The notes: a model not told the origin generated them from the letters alone. A stretch of 64,000 bases of DNA from Oegoconia quadripuncta (GCA_949316235.1 OX438758.1:3567731-3631730), one strand, 5' to 3'. Counted from the stretch's first letter, positions 11,524 through 23,620 are shown. Numbers and translations are program-made.

Positions 11524-11883
11524 TATATATAATTGAGACAGTGTTTATATTGCAGAAATAGATTTTACTATCACAACATGCGGCCCAATGTACCAGGGAA
11601 TCAGAAATGTAATGATACATACAAAAGGACTACCGCTACTAAAGGATGGGGAAACTCGAGAAGGTAGTTTCATGCACTTGTGCGAGAACGGACCAACTTA
11701 TTAACTGTTATTGGGGATTATTACTCGTACATTCTGGCCATTTGTAAGGGAGTGGGCTGAAAGTAATTCCGTTAAATTGGTGTTTACCGAATTGCTAGAA
11801 CTCGACAGCGTTTTATACAATATACAGTTTGGGTATAAATTTTTTCGCGAATATTTAAAAACATGTTCTATCACAATTGGATG

Positions 11884-11960
11884 GGTTCGGCACGTGAAAG
11901 AACCAAACCGTCTTTTCCCGTGGGTGTCGTAAAAGGCGACTAAGGGACTTTCTAATAATT
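11884..11960 (+). repeat. Repeat-4 5' fragment
   Basis: GTTCGGCACGTGAAAGAACC and CTTTTCCCGTGGGTGTCGTA; MITE M1 copy 1 starts 12 bp further on. Confidence 0.55.
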
Positions 11961-11971
11961 TTTATTGCATT

Positions 11972-12127
11972 AATGGTGTCGATTCGGATACACACCAACT
12001 AAACTAAACTAAAACCAGTTTTAAAGTAGTACTCTCTCTTTCTCCCTGGAACAGTACGATGCGACGGCACCACTCCAAAACTGGTTTTAGTTTAGTTTAG
12101 TTGGCGTACATCCGAATCGACACCATT
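11972..12127. mobile_element. Palindromic MITE, family M1 copy 1
   Basis: 156 bp from AATGGTGTCGATTCGGAT to the inverse. Internal inverted blocks (ACTAAACTAAACTAAAACCA) continue the palindrome and leave a centre of about 40 nt with CAGTACGATGCGACGG. Same family as 55183-55343. Confidence 0.8.
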
Positions 12128-12188
12128 GTCACAATTTGAATCACTTACTCACTTGCATTAGCACAAAAAGGTTTTATAAAACAATAAA

Positions 12189-12309
12189 CGAGCCTACACC
12201 TTCCTCAAAGGCCGGCAACGCATCTGTGACCCTTTTGGTGTTGACCATCAGGCGACCCACATGCTCGTTTGCCGCCCTCTCATAATAAAAAAAAAAAAAA
12301 AAAAAAAAA
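12189..12309 (+). repeat. LINE-B 3' tail
   Basis: Encodes [16 protein letters not shown] just before the stop, then ATGCTCGTTTGCCGCCCTCT and an A run of about 27. Confidence 0.75.
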
Positions 12310-12429
12310 CAAGAGCATAGCAAATCGCAGAGAGGCCCTATTATACCTAAATAGTCAAATCTAACTACTTAATATTATAAATGGGAAAGTTTGTATGTTT
12401 GTTTGTTTGCTTATGTGTATTGTAACGTG

Positions 12430-12556
12430 TAAAGGTAAACCGTGGATGTTGTTTCAAACATTAACCTTTTAATATTTGGTACACCCAGACACCAATGTTG
12501 GGATATCTCTGACCACATTTGGGATAAAGGTCGTGACGTTATGTATGTACGTATAT
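12430..12556 (+). repeat. Repeat-4 3' part
   Basis: AAACCGTGGATGTTGTTTCA and GGGATAAAGGTCGTGACGTT, then a TATGTA run. Confidence 0.6.
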
Positions 12557-12635
12557 ATGATAATATCTTATCTCGAGCACAAACAGAACACACGTATATA
12601 ATATAAGTAAATAAAATGGATCTTTTAATATCCCA

Positions 12636-12831
12636 ACTAATATTATAAAGGCGAAAATTTGTGTGTGTGTATGGTGTCTGTACCTATTCACGCCTATACG
12701 GCTGGACGGATTTGGATGAAATTTGCTGGGTAGACAGATTACGACCTGAATTAACATATAGACAAATTTTATTGCTGAACAGATTTTGATAAAATCATCC
12801 ACGCGGACGAAGTCGCGAGCGGAAAGCTAGT
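12636..12831 (+). mobile_element. Nonautonomous Helitron (Lep1-like)
   Basis: Starts near CTAATATTATAAAGGCGA and ends CGAAGTCGCGAGCGGAAAGC-TAGT, with the small GC hairpin before the terminal CTAGT and a T after the end. Internal GGACGGATTTGGATGAAATT is the usual body of this family. Confidence 0.8.
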
Positions 12832-13193
12832 AATTTAATATTATTAACACTTCTTCATTTTATAAATAACAATTCAGCTGTAAATTCAAATTATAATTTC
12901 TTATTTTGAAGCCGTCATTAAACTGGTTTCGTTTGAGTGGGTGTTTCGTCATATTTCTCGTTGATTCATATAGATAGAAATAGATTTTAATAAAGGTGCA
13001 AATGAAGCTCCTTTATGTAAAATGGCAGTGTGCAAATAATTTGTATGGACATTAATAGAAAAAAATTTTCTTTGTTTTATGTCTGGCCAGTGTCGCGGTA
13101 AATGGACTTTAATGTTGTTCTATCTTAGATGGCAAGATTAATTTGAACATGTTTTTTTTTACGTCCCAAAATACGTCCCTTATTAGCGACACA

Positions 13194-13525
13194 TTTTTTT
13201 TAATGCACAACGGATTGGTACTTGATCTCAATCACATCTGATGTTAAGTGTAGATGAAGTCGAAGGTGGAAGCGTACTGATCCGGAAACCCCAACACATT
13301 TGGGGGACTGGCTATCTTATCTCTGACAACCGGAATACAACAATGCTATTAACATTGCTGCTAGGCGGCAGATTTAGATAAGATGGTGGTAGATAGCCAG
13401 GCGGACATTTAAAATGCCCTACCACCAACCAAACTGAATACTTAAACATGTACCCCGCTGGGGATCGAACCCGCGACCTCCGAGTCGTAAAGCCAATGTT
13501 GTTTACATTGAGCCACGGAGGCGGT
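13194..13525 (-). repeat. SINE-1 copy, near full length
   Basis: T run at the left, tRNA-like head at the right with GGGGATCGAACCCGCGACC. Confidence 0.85.
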
Positions 13526-13766
13526 TAATCGATACTATCGAATGATGAAATAATATAGTGTGTTTTTTTTCAGGATCAACGGGTTCGATTCCTGGATTCG
13601 AATATTGGTTTTTCAAAAATCCGATGATGCAGTTTTAGTTTTCATCAAAATCGGGCTCGAGACTCCTTTCAGTAATTTTCGCTGTTTCGCATAGTTTCGG
13701 ATTTGTCCTTGCACGCCCACTTGAAAAATTCACCCTGTATACGTATTTTTGGCGATATAATGCCGT

Positions 13767-14395
13767 AAACCGTTTGCCTATCGTCTGTATGTTCCTCAAA
13801 CATTGTCTAATTCATACGACCAGTCCTTCACTTTGCAAGCTACTCGCCTCTGGAACTCTCTTCCGGAGACTATTCGTCGCTCTCCGTCTTTAAATATATT
13901 TAAAGCTCAAGTCAAGGTGCTTTTTCTTCAATAGCTTATATCTACTTTACTTTCGACCGGTAAATGATATATACTATATTTTCAGTTATAGTAATCCCAC
14001 CAAACTTATGTATTTATTTATTATAATATATGGATATTATTATATATCATATATATGTAATTAACATGTATGTATGTATGTATGTATGTATGTATGTATG
14101 TATGTATTGGTATAAATTGTATGGATATATTTTATTTGTTCACATTATGCATATCTATAAGATAACACTTTTTGAATTCAATATGCAGAACTTTCAGATG
14201 TACTTAACAATTAGGAAATTATTTATGCTAACCCTACTTGTACTGTACTTAAGTAATTACTCGTATTGAATTCCGTGATGATAGGTTTGCATGGAAGAGA
14301 TCGCTGTTAGCGATAAGGCCGCCTAACTTGTAGTTTCTATAACATATTTAAATATACCTTCATTATTTAAACAATAAAGCGTCTTTGATTTGACC
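13767..14395 (+). repeat. LINE-C 3' end with reverse transcriptase C-terminus
   Basis: 13767-13934 is an intact frame: FAYRLYVPQTLSNSYD, ATRLWNSLPETIRRSPSLNI, FKAQVKVLFLQ then stop. It is followed by an untranslated tail with a (TATG)n run, GAAGAGATCGCTGTTAGCGA at 14296-14315, and AATAAAG. Confidence 0.8.
14066..14107 (+). repeat. (TATG)n microsatellite
   Basis: About ten ATGT units within the LINE-C untranslated tail. Confidence 0.95.
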
Positions 14396-14841
14396 TATTT
14401 TCATGTAGGTATATGACGCAAAATTTATACTTTATATCATTAATTGAACAAGATTTGGTGGGCAATTTAATGCCTAGTCTAATATTCAAATTGTCTCACG
14501 ACTTAGTTGCAATTTACATAAAGTGATAGTAGTTTAACGAAGCCCGTTTTACTGTTAATTTGTTTAGTTCAAGGTCATGTTACAAGTCACATTGATATTT
14601 AAGTACTTGATGTGATATCATACTAGTCCAATGAGAAGGGTAAATCCGGAGAATCAATAAACCTACGGATTACCCGCGCTACCTCTGCAGATGATATCCT
14701 TTCAGGAAGCCGTGAGCGTAGAATGATCTAATAATAAATTTACATCTTTATAGGCTTAGTAATGCTTTTGTAGATCAAATGTTCGTTGGACTACTTAAAA
14801 TAAAGTGAAAATAAAAAGTGTAAATGAAATTATACATACAA

Positions 14842-15110
14842 ACGTCCCGACATTCATCCCAAATGGAGTGATCAGAGATATCCCAAACATTAGCGTTTGG
14901 GTGTTCTAAACATTAGAAATTTAATGATTGATCTATGGTTCACCGTACAGAAATGCACACGTGACAGGAGCTCATCTCCTATCACCGTCAAAACGTGTAA
15001 ATTCCTATATATATTTTTTGGTGGAAGATCCCATAGTCGACTTTTACGATCCCACGAGAAGAGACATGTTGGTTCTATTCTTTTTATGTGCCGAAACCAC
15101 ACAGCATTAA
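14842..15110 (-). repeat. Repeat-4 copy
   Basis: CATCCCAAATGGAGTGATCA to GATCCCACGAGAAGAGACAT and GCCGAAACCACACAGC; nearly complete. Confidence 0.6.
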
Positions 15111-15224
15111 GTGAAATTATGAGGCGTTTCATCATTTCATCAATCATTATGTAGGTATTTCATATCTACATCCGTATTTTGCACAACCTGCCTGTTCTAA
15201 AAAGTTATACTCCTACACCCAAAG

Positions 15225-15475
15225 GTTGACTGGAAGAGATCGCTCTTAGTGATAAGGCCGCCTAATTGTACTCTTTTCAGTATTCACTTCACTTAACATA
15301 TTAACATACTCTTCACTTAACATCAGGTGTGATTGAGGACAAGTACCAAACCGTAGTGCTTAAAAAAAAAAGTATTGTGCTTTGTAAAATGTATATTCTC
15401 CTTTTGTGCAATAAAGTGTGTTTGTATTGTAGTGTATTGTATTGTATTGTATTGTATTTAGTTAAGGAACCCATC
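15225..15475 (+). repeat. LINE-C tail split by a SINE-1 fragment
   Basis: GGAAGAGATCGCTCTTAGTG before, TGTGCAATAAAGTGTGTTTG after, with a TATTG microsatellite at the end. Confidence 0.7.
15283..15371 (+). repeat. SINE-1 3' fragment nested in a LINE-C tail
   Basis: CTTCACTTAACATCAGGTGT and an A tail, with a partial duplication of the first block. The LINE-C tail is interrupted at about 15280 and resumes at about 15372. Confidence 0.7.
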
Positions 15476-16111
15476 ATTAGATCATCACCAAATTAGGACA
15501 AACCTGGCGCTGTACCCTTTCAAACAGAAAAATAATTATCAAAATCGGTTAACCATTGACGAAGGTATCGTGAAACAAACATGTAAAAACATGCAAAAAA
15601 AATTTGTTGAGTCGAGAACGTCCTGTTTTTAAGTCGGGTAAACAAAAGACTTATCAAATGATTGATTGCTTAATGAAACGGAGCCTTCAGTGCGAGTTAA
15701 GCTTATACTTGTCTGGCTTTTTTATGAAATACGCAATACGTCTTTAGGAGCATAATGTTAAAAACGCAAAATGACATATTCGCAAAATATCAGACGTTGG
15801 TAGCTTGTCGCAACAGATCAGGAACGTAAAAAGACATTCGCAAAATCACAGATTCACAGAAAGTTAATTGTAAAATGTGTGATTCTCTAAATGTCTATAG
15901 TTTTGATAGAACAAGCTAATATAAACATATGAAATAATTAACGCGTCAGCATTATTCAAGAAGTGATAAAGACTCACTGTACAAATATAGTCATCCACAT
16001 AGCAAGCAGGTATCGTAAATATCAAAGCGTATCGTACGCAATACATATTCATTGGCGTAAGCCGAGCTTGAAACTCGTTTAACTTAACATTTTAAATATT
16101 ATCCCAAAAAG

Positions 16112-16273
16112 GTCTTTCCAGTCCCCATCCCATCTAACTGAATTTCCTGAAGTTTGATGAATGAACCAAGCTGACCCTTCTAGAAACTTTTAACATCTGC
16201 GCATATACAAAGGCATAAAATGTTAATGAATTGGGTCCCAGAGTGGAGCCCTGGGGAAGTCCACGCCTCACTA
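16112..16273 (-). repeat. LINE reverse transcriptase fragment with the PQG motif
   Basis: Minus strand reads RGLPQGSTLGPNSLTFYAFV, the conserved (V/L)PQGS.LGP block of LINE reverse transcriptases, and stays open for about 45 codons. The YxDD block is not seen. Confidence 0.6.
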
Positions 16274-16565
16274 TTAGACAAATTAACGGAAAACCTTTTG
16301 CCGTCATCCCATTAGATTAACAATTTATTTCGTTAGTTGTTTTACGATTTGGAACATAAAATTGGACGTAATTAACTGTTAACTGCGTCGGTAGATTGCG
16401 TTTCGAAAAATGCCTTTTCATGGTTAACACTAAAAGAGGTAGATCTAAAGCTTATGTGTGTGTTAAATGTTCTAATCATCTGATCATCCTTATTGTTCAG
16501 TCTGTTAATCAAACAATTACGTCTGCGAAACTAGACTATCAGCGGAATGAAAAAATATACATAAT

Positions 16566-16693
16566 AATACATACATATCTTTGCACACAGCGCCATCTAG
16601 CTCCACACTAAGCAACTAGGCTTGTATTATGGATACCAGATGGTTGATATACTTACTATATAAATACATGTTACATGTTACCACTACACCAAA
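16566..16693 (-). repeat. SINE-2 copy with large internal deletion
   Basis: 3' end (CAGCGCCATCTAGCTCCACA) is joined almost directly to the head remnant (ACCACTACACCAAACTGG). Confidence 0.65.
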
Positions 16694-16699
16694 CTGGAC

Positions 16700-18155
16700 A
16701 CGGATTCACGAGCACTCGACGTTTCACTGTCAGTAAAGATGAGCATGTCTATCTCTTTCATGCGAGTACAAAAATGATATATACGTGTTATGGACATCAA
16801 CATTTATATCATTGTAGTTCTCATTTGTCAAACGCAGATACTCTTTCATCTACGATTACAATTTTTATCGTAAAAATGTGTGCCGATTTAGAACACTTTA
16901 TATAATAAATTAAACTAAAAGACGTAAATAATCCTAAGAAATACAAATCCACTGTCGATCGTAGCCTCACCCAACATAATTTGCATATACATACAATTTC
17001 ATTTACATCAATGATCCATGATTAACAACATTCGTAAGACTTACTGAAATAAAACGGCTGACGGACATTCCAAATGTACAAAGGTTCCTAATTTCACTAT
17101 AAAAACAAACATTTTCAATTTTGTTATAAATATAATGAATACATTTACTGTATACAAAACGAAGGTCACGTGTTCGATGTCCGACGGGATACAACAAATA
17201 AATTGTTGTAACTTGTTGAAGTTTTGTTGTATGTGGTTGTTAAAACTGTGTCAAACAACAATGTCTCCCCATATAAAATTGGTACATATAAGAACATTAT
17301 GTTTTTTTTTTAATTCATTGATCTAAATGACAGACGTCGGAAAGGAAGTTTCCATACACACTTTTCTAATAGATTCTTCTGTTTTTTGGGTAATTACATG
17401 TACAATAAACTCAATTCTATTCTTTCACTCTATGGATCTTCCTAAACATTTATGCAAAATGATTAATGGATCTAACATATGCTGAAACTGAATGTCTGCT
17501 CATTCCAATATCGTAGCACACACAAACCGACATACACCCACCTTCACCCCCACACACATGTACTCCCCCCATATACACACACATCACATTTCTGATGAAG
17601 TGGATGTGATGGAAAAGATCAAAGATGGCCACCAACACAATTTGTTACCTCAGAACTCCGTCTTTTTAAGCCGATTTGAATCTTTTTATATTTAAAAGGA
17701 CATGTTTCAAATGATTATTTTGTATGATAGGGTGACCCGATGATCTAATGATGCACTCGGGAGTTTTCTCTCGGTAGAGATTGGAACCTTACTGAAGCTG
17801 CTTGTTTTGACAATTTTCATAATCAAATTACATCATCATCAGCCCGTGTTAGCTAATGTAGGAATTTGTGAGCAAAGAAAAATCCAAGCATTTGCCACAT
17901 ACGAATATATTAGGAACACTGACAGGTAAAATGTGAAAAAAAGAAAAGATGTAGAAACACCACGCAGTTTCCAACATCGTCCGCCCTTCGTAGCTACACA
18001 AGTACTATGTCCTCACGTAGGAGGGCCAGCTTGCATGCGGGCCTCTTCAGCGCACCCCCTTTGCTGGCCACGTCAGCCACTCGCATGACTATATCTTTGT
18101 CCGAATACACTTTTATCACTCGACCTATTGACCACTAAATATACCACACAGTTTC
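16700..18155. other. Unassigned
   Basis: Short ACAC-rich tract at 17515-17585; otherwise no feature supported. Confidence 0.4.
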
Positions 18156-18159
18156 CAAC

Positions 18160-18443
18160 AGCTCGTAAACATCCCACTGCAGGGGTATAGGCTTTCCCTC
18201 GTATAATAAGGGGGTTTGACCCATAGTCCACTACGCTGGCCCAAAGCGGGTTGGGGACTTCACATGCCTTAGAATTTTTATTTCTCAGGCATGCAGGTTT
18301 CCTATCGATGTTTTCCTTCACAGTCAGATAAATGCACCTAAGTAATTCAATTTAAAAACTCATTGGTACATGGACTGCACGGTACGAACCCGGACCTCCA
18401 AAATTGCGAGACCGCGTCTGAACCGCTGAGCTACCGATGCTCA
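18160..18443 (-). repeat. SINE-3 copy
   Basis: Reading from the right: AGCATCGGTAGCTCAGCGGT head, then TGAAGGAAAACATCGATAGG, then the 3' end ACTATGGGTCAAACCCCC...GCAGTGGGATGTTTACGAGC. Confidence 0.75.
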
Positions 18444-18727
18444 AAAACATTAATAACACCGAAATGTTTCGTCCGTGTTTTGTTAACATAACATTTCCTC
18501 TACTAATGAAGACATAGCTTAAACAAACTTTATAGTTGGAGCTCTCATCTGCCACAATCTGAGTAAACCTGCAATTGGCATGCCTTTAAAGTTCCTCTTG
18601 CTAGCATTCCGGTTAAACGTACATTTAAAGTTTACCAATTCGCTTTGAAGACTGCACTATAACAATAGTTTAAATTGTACTTAACACACAAAAAACCACA
18701 GACCTTTTAAATAGACCATAGCGTAGT

Positions 18728-18850
18728 TTTCTTTTATGATTGACTGGATTCGCGTTTGACCACAATCTCACCTGATGGAAAGTGATGATGTGGTTGAAGA
18801 TGTAGCACGCGATCCCAGTAAATGCCTATTCACTATGTCTAAACCAAGCA
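18728..18850 (-). repeat. LINE-B2 tail
   Basis: TTTATGATTGACTGGATTCG and CACCTGATGGAAAGTGATGA: inverse of the 21180-21245 tail. Confidence 0.7.
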
Positions 18851-19264
18851 TCCGATTTGTTAGAAAATATTTTTATCCTATCACTGACAGCGACTGTATC
18901 CACGTGTTCATCATTCGCTTACTTAAAGCGTTTACAAATAATCAAACCATTCTCTGTCTACCGACCGGATATACGAAACTTTTCCCCACATATTTTATTT
19001 ATAGCGTGGAATACTCAATGTCAAAGTCCATTTGCTCCGCTCTGGCTCGAACCCATACCTTCTCAGACTAGTTGGGGCCTACTGTAATACATTCTCCAAT
19101 TACTGTCTGCTGATGTACCCAAAAGCATTTCAAGTTCCGCAGTTATAATAGAATGTTATAAGTAAGTGGTCTGTAGTTGCCACCTTAAAGATTTAAGGTA
19201 ATCGGGCACGTTTTCCATCAGTGTCATTCTGATATCCTATTCGCCTTTAGTAGCTTGACATAAT

Positions 19265-19715
19265 ATTGCAATTTCCGAGCTACGCTGTACCACGGGAAGC
19301 TGGCACAGTCCCAGTCGCTAGCAACACCCGCGTTTCTCCGACATATATGTCATAGATAGCGATAAATTAGCGATAGAATTCATTATTCGAACGGTCAACT
19401 GACTATCATAATACGTGGTTAATGGGAGGTAAACCTGGTGGCGCTGGTATCGCTGGAAACGGCGCGGTGACGACATTAACAGTAATATAAGGTCTGCACA
19501 TCGAAAATGAGAGGCACTTTGCTACCAGCCTTCAAAGGAGTCGGAGCTCCGCTGAACACATCAACGACCGAGTCATTCTGATTGCCTACTATCACCAACA
19601 CGTGGAGGAGTCCGTAGCTTGCAATAATGGCGCCATTGCCCGAGTCACCCTTTACCACACGACTGGCACCGTCCCGGTCGCTAGCAACGCCCACCCGCCC
19701 ATCTACGACATATAT
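19265..19715 (-). repeat. Repeat-Y copy 2, with start of a second unit
   Basis: One full unit from 19715 down to about 19365, then a second start: TGTTGCTAGCGACTGGGACT on the minus strand near 19330. This indicates a head-to-tail unit of about 350 bp. Open frames through it are not conserved with copy 1. Confidence 0.65.
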
Positions 19716-20286
19716 CATGTACTAATTATTAAGTAGTACAACAACGCTGGAATTGAATTTGTAACGCCCATATCTGCATCGTTAATATTGTACCCAAAAG
19801 GCATTTCATTTAAGCTTACCTATACGTTCATAATTCCAAACTTTCCATTCTATAGATATTTGTAAGTAAATAATATTAATATCCAAAAGACCCTAAATCC
19901 CAGCGAAATGTTTACAACATAGAAATGCTTTTATACATAAAGAAATCCTTTGAGAGCATTGCATGAATCCCAAAACATCGTCATAATATTCTACTACCCT
20001 TTACGAGTTCGAAAATACCTATAATACTACGATGCTAGCAAAGTATTCTCTGTCCATTGCTTATTAAGTACGCCCAGAATGTTCTATGTTGTAAATACTT
20101 CAAGCAACGGATAGTGTGGATTGCAATTTGATCGGAGCGGAGTTGATTTCCTATCATCGCTTATTACTCCGTCGTGTGCAAGTAACTATATGGAATGTTT
20201 AGGAAACAATTATTTTACTGCAGAGATTGCATGCAAAGTATAATAACTTATCCTGGGTTATTTTGTTCACGTATTTATCGCTGCTG

Positions 20287-20880
20287 TTTGTAAAAAGAAT
20301 AGAAACAATCCCTCTTTTCCTGGGGGCTAGTAAAAGGCGACTGACTTACCTCCAAACATATCTATAAATTTGCACGTTTTAACGGAGATGGGTTCACATT
20401 ACGTGTGTCATCATCATCAGCCCGTAAACATCCCACTGCAGGGATATAGACCTTCCCTTGGATAATGAGGTAGTATTGGGCCATAGTTCACCACGCTGAC
20501 CCAATGCGGGTTGGGGCACTTCACATGCCCTTGAATTTTTATTTCTCAGGCTTGAAGGTTTCCTCACGATGTTTTCCTTCACCGTTTAAGAGCAGTCGGA
20601 TAAATGCACATAAGTAATTAAATTAAATTTAAAAAGTCATTGATACATGGCCTGCGTGGCAATCGAACAAAGACCTCCCAAATTGGGAGCCGGTTAAGAA
20701 ACCGCTGAGCCACCGACGCTCTTCATCACGTGTGTATATGTATATTTCGGTAGGTGAACAATGGATGCTGTTTCAAGCATTAAACCTAATGTCCGGATCT
20801 GTAATGTCTGGAACACCTAAACATAAATGTTTGGGATATCTCTGACCGCTCCAATTGGAATAAAGGCTTTTAAGTGAACA
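20287..20880 (+). repeat. Repeat-4 copy split by SINE-3
   Basis: 20287-20408 and 20728-20880 are the halves; continuity across the ACGTGTGT duplication supports a single original copy. Confidence 0.7.
20409..20727 (-). repeat. SINE-3 copy with target-site duplication
   Basis: Near full length; ACGTGTGT flanks it at 20401-20408 and 20728-20735. It splits a Repeat-4 copy cleanly, confirming the element limits. Confidence 0.85.
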
Positions 20881-20919
20881 TGAGGTCGATGAAGGAAGGG
20901 TTAGACGAATAGTGTTTTA

Positions 20920-21245
20920 CAGGATACATTTCGGTGAGTGTGCGATGGAATTGCACGATCTTATTCCACCGTCCCCTTTCCATCTTTGAGAGAGAGCGGG
21001 GAGAGTTTCCATCCATATGTTGTCAACATACCGAAAATCCGCACTAAGCGCTTTGCTTCATCATTTATAATGCGGACTGCTAAGGTATGGAACTCACTGC
21101 TCGCGTCGGTTTTTCCCGACACTTACAACCTTGGGATCTTCAAGAGTGAATAGGCATTTACTGGGTGCGCGTGATACATCTTCGGCTACATCGTCACTTT
21201 CCATCAGGTGAGATTGTAGTCAAACGCGAAACCAATTCTTTAATA
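20920..21245 (+). repeat. LINE-B2 3' end with reverse transcriptase C-terminus
   Basis: An open stretch ending at 21153 contains KRFASSFIMRTAKVWNSLLA and FPDTYNLGIFKSE, the typical last residues of jockey/CR1 reverse transcriptases. The 3' end TCACTTTCCATCAGGTGAGA...GTAGTCAAACGCGAA follows, then an A-rich tail. Confidence 0.8.
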
Positions 21246-21397
21246 AAAAATAGACTCTAAACTCTCTATAAATTAAAGAAGTGTACCTACTATTTTTTAT
21301 TTAAGTATGTTAGTTTCCATTGAATATAATAGTAAAAAAGGAGTAGAGTTAAGAATATTGCCAGGCTAAAAGACGACTTTAAAAAATGGGAGATCTA

Positions 21398-21620
21398 TTT
21401 TTTATGTGCTACGGGTTATCACTTGACCTCAATCACACCTAATGTTAAGGAAGATGAGGCCGAAGGTGGAAGCGTACTAACCCGGAAACTCCTTACTTTG
21501 AAGACGAACTATCTTATCTCTGACAACAATGCTATTAACATTACTATTTGGCGGCAGACTTAGATAAGATGGTGATAGATAGCCAGGCAGACATTTAAAA
21601 CGCTCTACCACCAACTAAAC
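21398..21620 (-). repeat. SINE-1 copy lacking the tRNA-like head
   Basis: Tail and body only, ending at CTACCACCAACTAAAC. Confidence 0.8.
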
Positions 21621-21696
21621 GCTATATTCAACTATTAGCAAAAAGTACTATCTAAAAATATTCATGATTTGCTGCGAAAACTTTATTTGTATGTTG

Positions 21697-21900
21697 ACGA
21701 TCGATTGGTATAGTGGATAGTGACCCTGTCAGCGAAACCAACGGTTGCGGGTTCGAATCCCGCGAGGGGTAAATGTTTGTGTGATGAATACGGACATCCA
21801 AGCTACTATCGCTTCGGAAAGGGAATTCATCTGTGGGAAAACAAGCGGCGCAAGAAACCCAGGGATCATTGTTGTTCTTTTTTTTTAAATAAAGTATATA
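21697..21900 (+). repeat. SINE-2 relative with tRNA-like head
   Basis: CGATTGGTATAGTGGATAGT and GGTTGCGGGTTCGAATCCCG form an A/B-box head like that at 38787-39020. The 3' half is different and ends in a T-rich run; possibly a fusion. Not a tRNA gene: the acceptor and T-arm context do not pair as one. Confidence 0.6.
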
Positions 21901-22145
21901 ACTAATACAATTTTATAATTTTAGGGAGCTGGTCGAAGTACACCAAGCGTGTTTGTCATTCAGGTAGTCACTAATTTTATAATAACCCGTTTTTGCTAAT
22001 GTTATTTTGACATAATCTTTAAATTTTTTCTCAGTTAGATTAATGATATTCTCAGGTATAAGGTTATAAATGCGTATACAGTGTCCCACAAATGATGTAT
22101 TGATGTAAGTGTCCGAAATATTTATTATTTTATTTATTATTCATT

Positions 22146-22330
22146 ATGTTGTGTCAGATCAGTGGCCACCTCACAGTCAGTATTTTAAGCTATCCCTGTA
22201 GACCACCAACTTGGCTTTATAACTGCCTTCAAATGAAAACAACCGACTATTTAACGTGCGCTCCCAAACGGAAATACTCGTATTTAAATGCCACGAATGA
22301 TCATGCATCCACGGACTGTCCAAGCAAGAC
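22146..22330 (-). repeat. Repeat-5 copy
   Basis: Inverse of CAGTCCGTGGATGCATGATC, GGCATTTAAATACGAGTATT and the GGTGGCCACTGATCTGACAC end. Confidence 0.55.
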
Positions 22331-23302
22331 AGTAAAGAAATATGGCTTGGTAGTACTTATTATGAAGTCTGCAAAGTTAGGAACTTCTCTCAAAGACTGT
22401 TACGATTAAACATGGCAATTTTTAACCCCCGACGAAAAACGACGGGCGTTATGTATTCCCAGCAAATGCCTATTCATTCTGCTCTTGAAGATCCCAAGGT
22501 ACACTGTCTGTCTGGATTAAACCGTTTTGTTAAGGTTTTAGGTAGTGCACTCTGAAACCTTTTTAAAAATCCGGTATAATTATTTACCTGTATTTTCGAA
22601 ACCGGTTGATCTTATTCGCCTCTGTTATATACAAACTTACAAACAATATAATTATATTACAATTAATAACATAACTGTCAAGAACTGCTACTTTCCCGTA
22701 TTAGAAGTGATTAAAAAAAGTTACTTAACTAGTGCGTATAATTTGATGACATTAGCCGACTTTTTCTGTTTCTAGCATTAAAAGTAAAATTTTGTAGGTA
22801 CAGTCGCGGAATGAAAAGATACGTCATCTTAAAGTTGACTTTTATTATTATTCGATAACTACATCGCTTTATCTATTCCGGGACTGAGTCGTCAACGTGA
22901 CAAAATGTCCAGTGGACGAATTGTTTAATGGTCATAAAGTACGAGTGTCAAGACGTATAAAACGAAATAGCCACAATGTTTTGGTGACAAATAATGTCAT
23001 TGCTAAAATGTAGGCGAGTTAGAATGTGTATATGACAAAATTTCCAAAGCATTAATTATTGTTTCGTCGTCATAAAGTAAAAATGTCAAAATGATTTATC
23101 AGGACATAGTGGTAGGTCAAACTAATAAAAAGGTTTTAGCTCAACTATTCATAATCAAGAAACACTAGTTCGGCTAAATATGAACTCTTTGACGACAAGC
23201 ATAATTTGCTACATTATGGTGTGTTACTTAGTTTAGAAAGGTAACATGTGCTTGCTAAGTTGAAATTAAAGTATTTGAAAACTGACGTACCTTTTCATAT
23301 AT
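22331..23302. other. Mostly unassigned, two repeat scraps
   Basis: A lone CCCGACGAAAAACGACGGGC end (22425-22445) related to the minisatellite element, and a possible LINE-B2 scrap at about 22460-22500. Nothing else recognised. Confidence 0.4.
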
Positions 23303-23553
23303 TTGGTTTGGTTGGTTGTAGGGCATTTTAAATGTCCGCCTGGCTAGCTACCACCGTCTTATCTAAACCGGCAGGCGGCAACCAAACAGCAATGTTAATA
23401 GCATTGTTGTGTTCCGGTTGTCAGAGATAAGATAGCCAGTCCCCCAAATGTGTTAGGGTTTCCGGGTCACTATGCTTCCACCTTCGGCCTCATCTTCACT
23501 TAACATCAGGTGCGATTGAGGTCAAGTGCTAAACCGTTGCGGATAAAAAAAAA
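23303..23553 (+). repeat. SINE-1 copy, 5' truncated
   Basis: Begins at GGTTTGGTTGGTTGTAGGGC and runs to the A tail at 23545-23553; a Repeat-4 fragment follows immediately. Confidence 0.8.
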
Positions 23554-23620
23554 TTTGGGATATGTCTGTCCACCCAATTTTGGGTCAAGGTCGTGACATT
23601 ATGTATGTATATTTCCTTAT
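23554..23620 (+). repeat. Repeat-4 3' fragment
   Basis: TTTGGGATATGTCTGTCCAC and GGTCAAGGTCGTGACATTAT. Confidence 0.5.
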
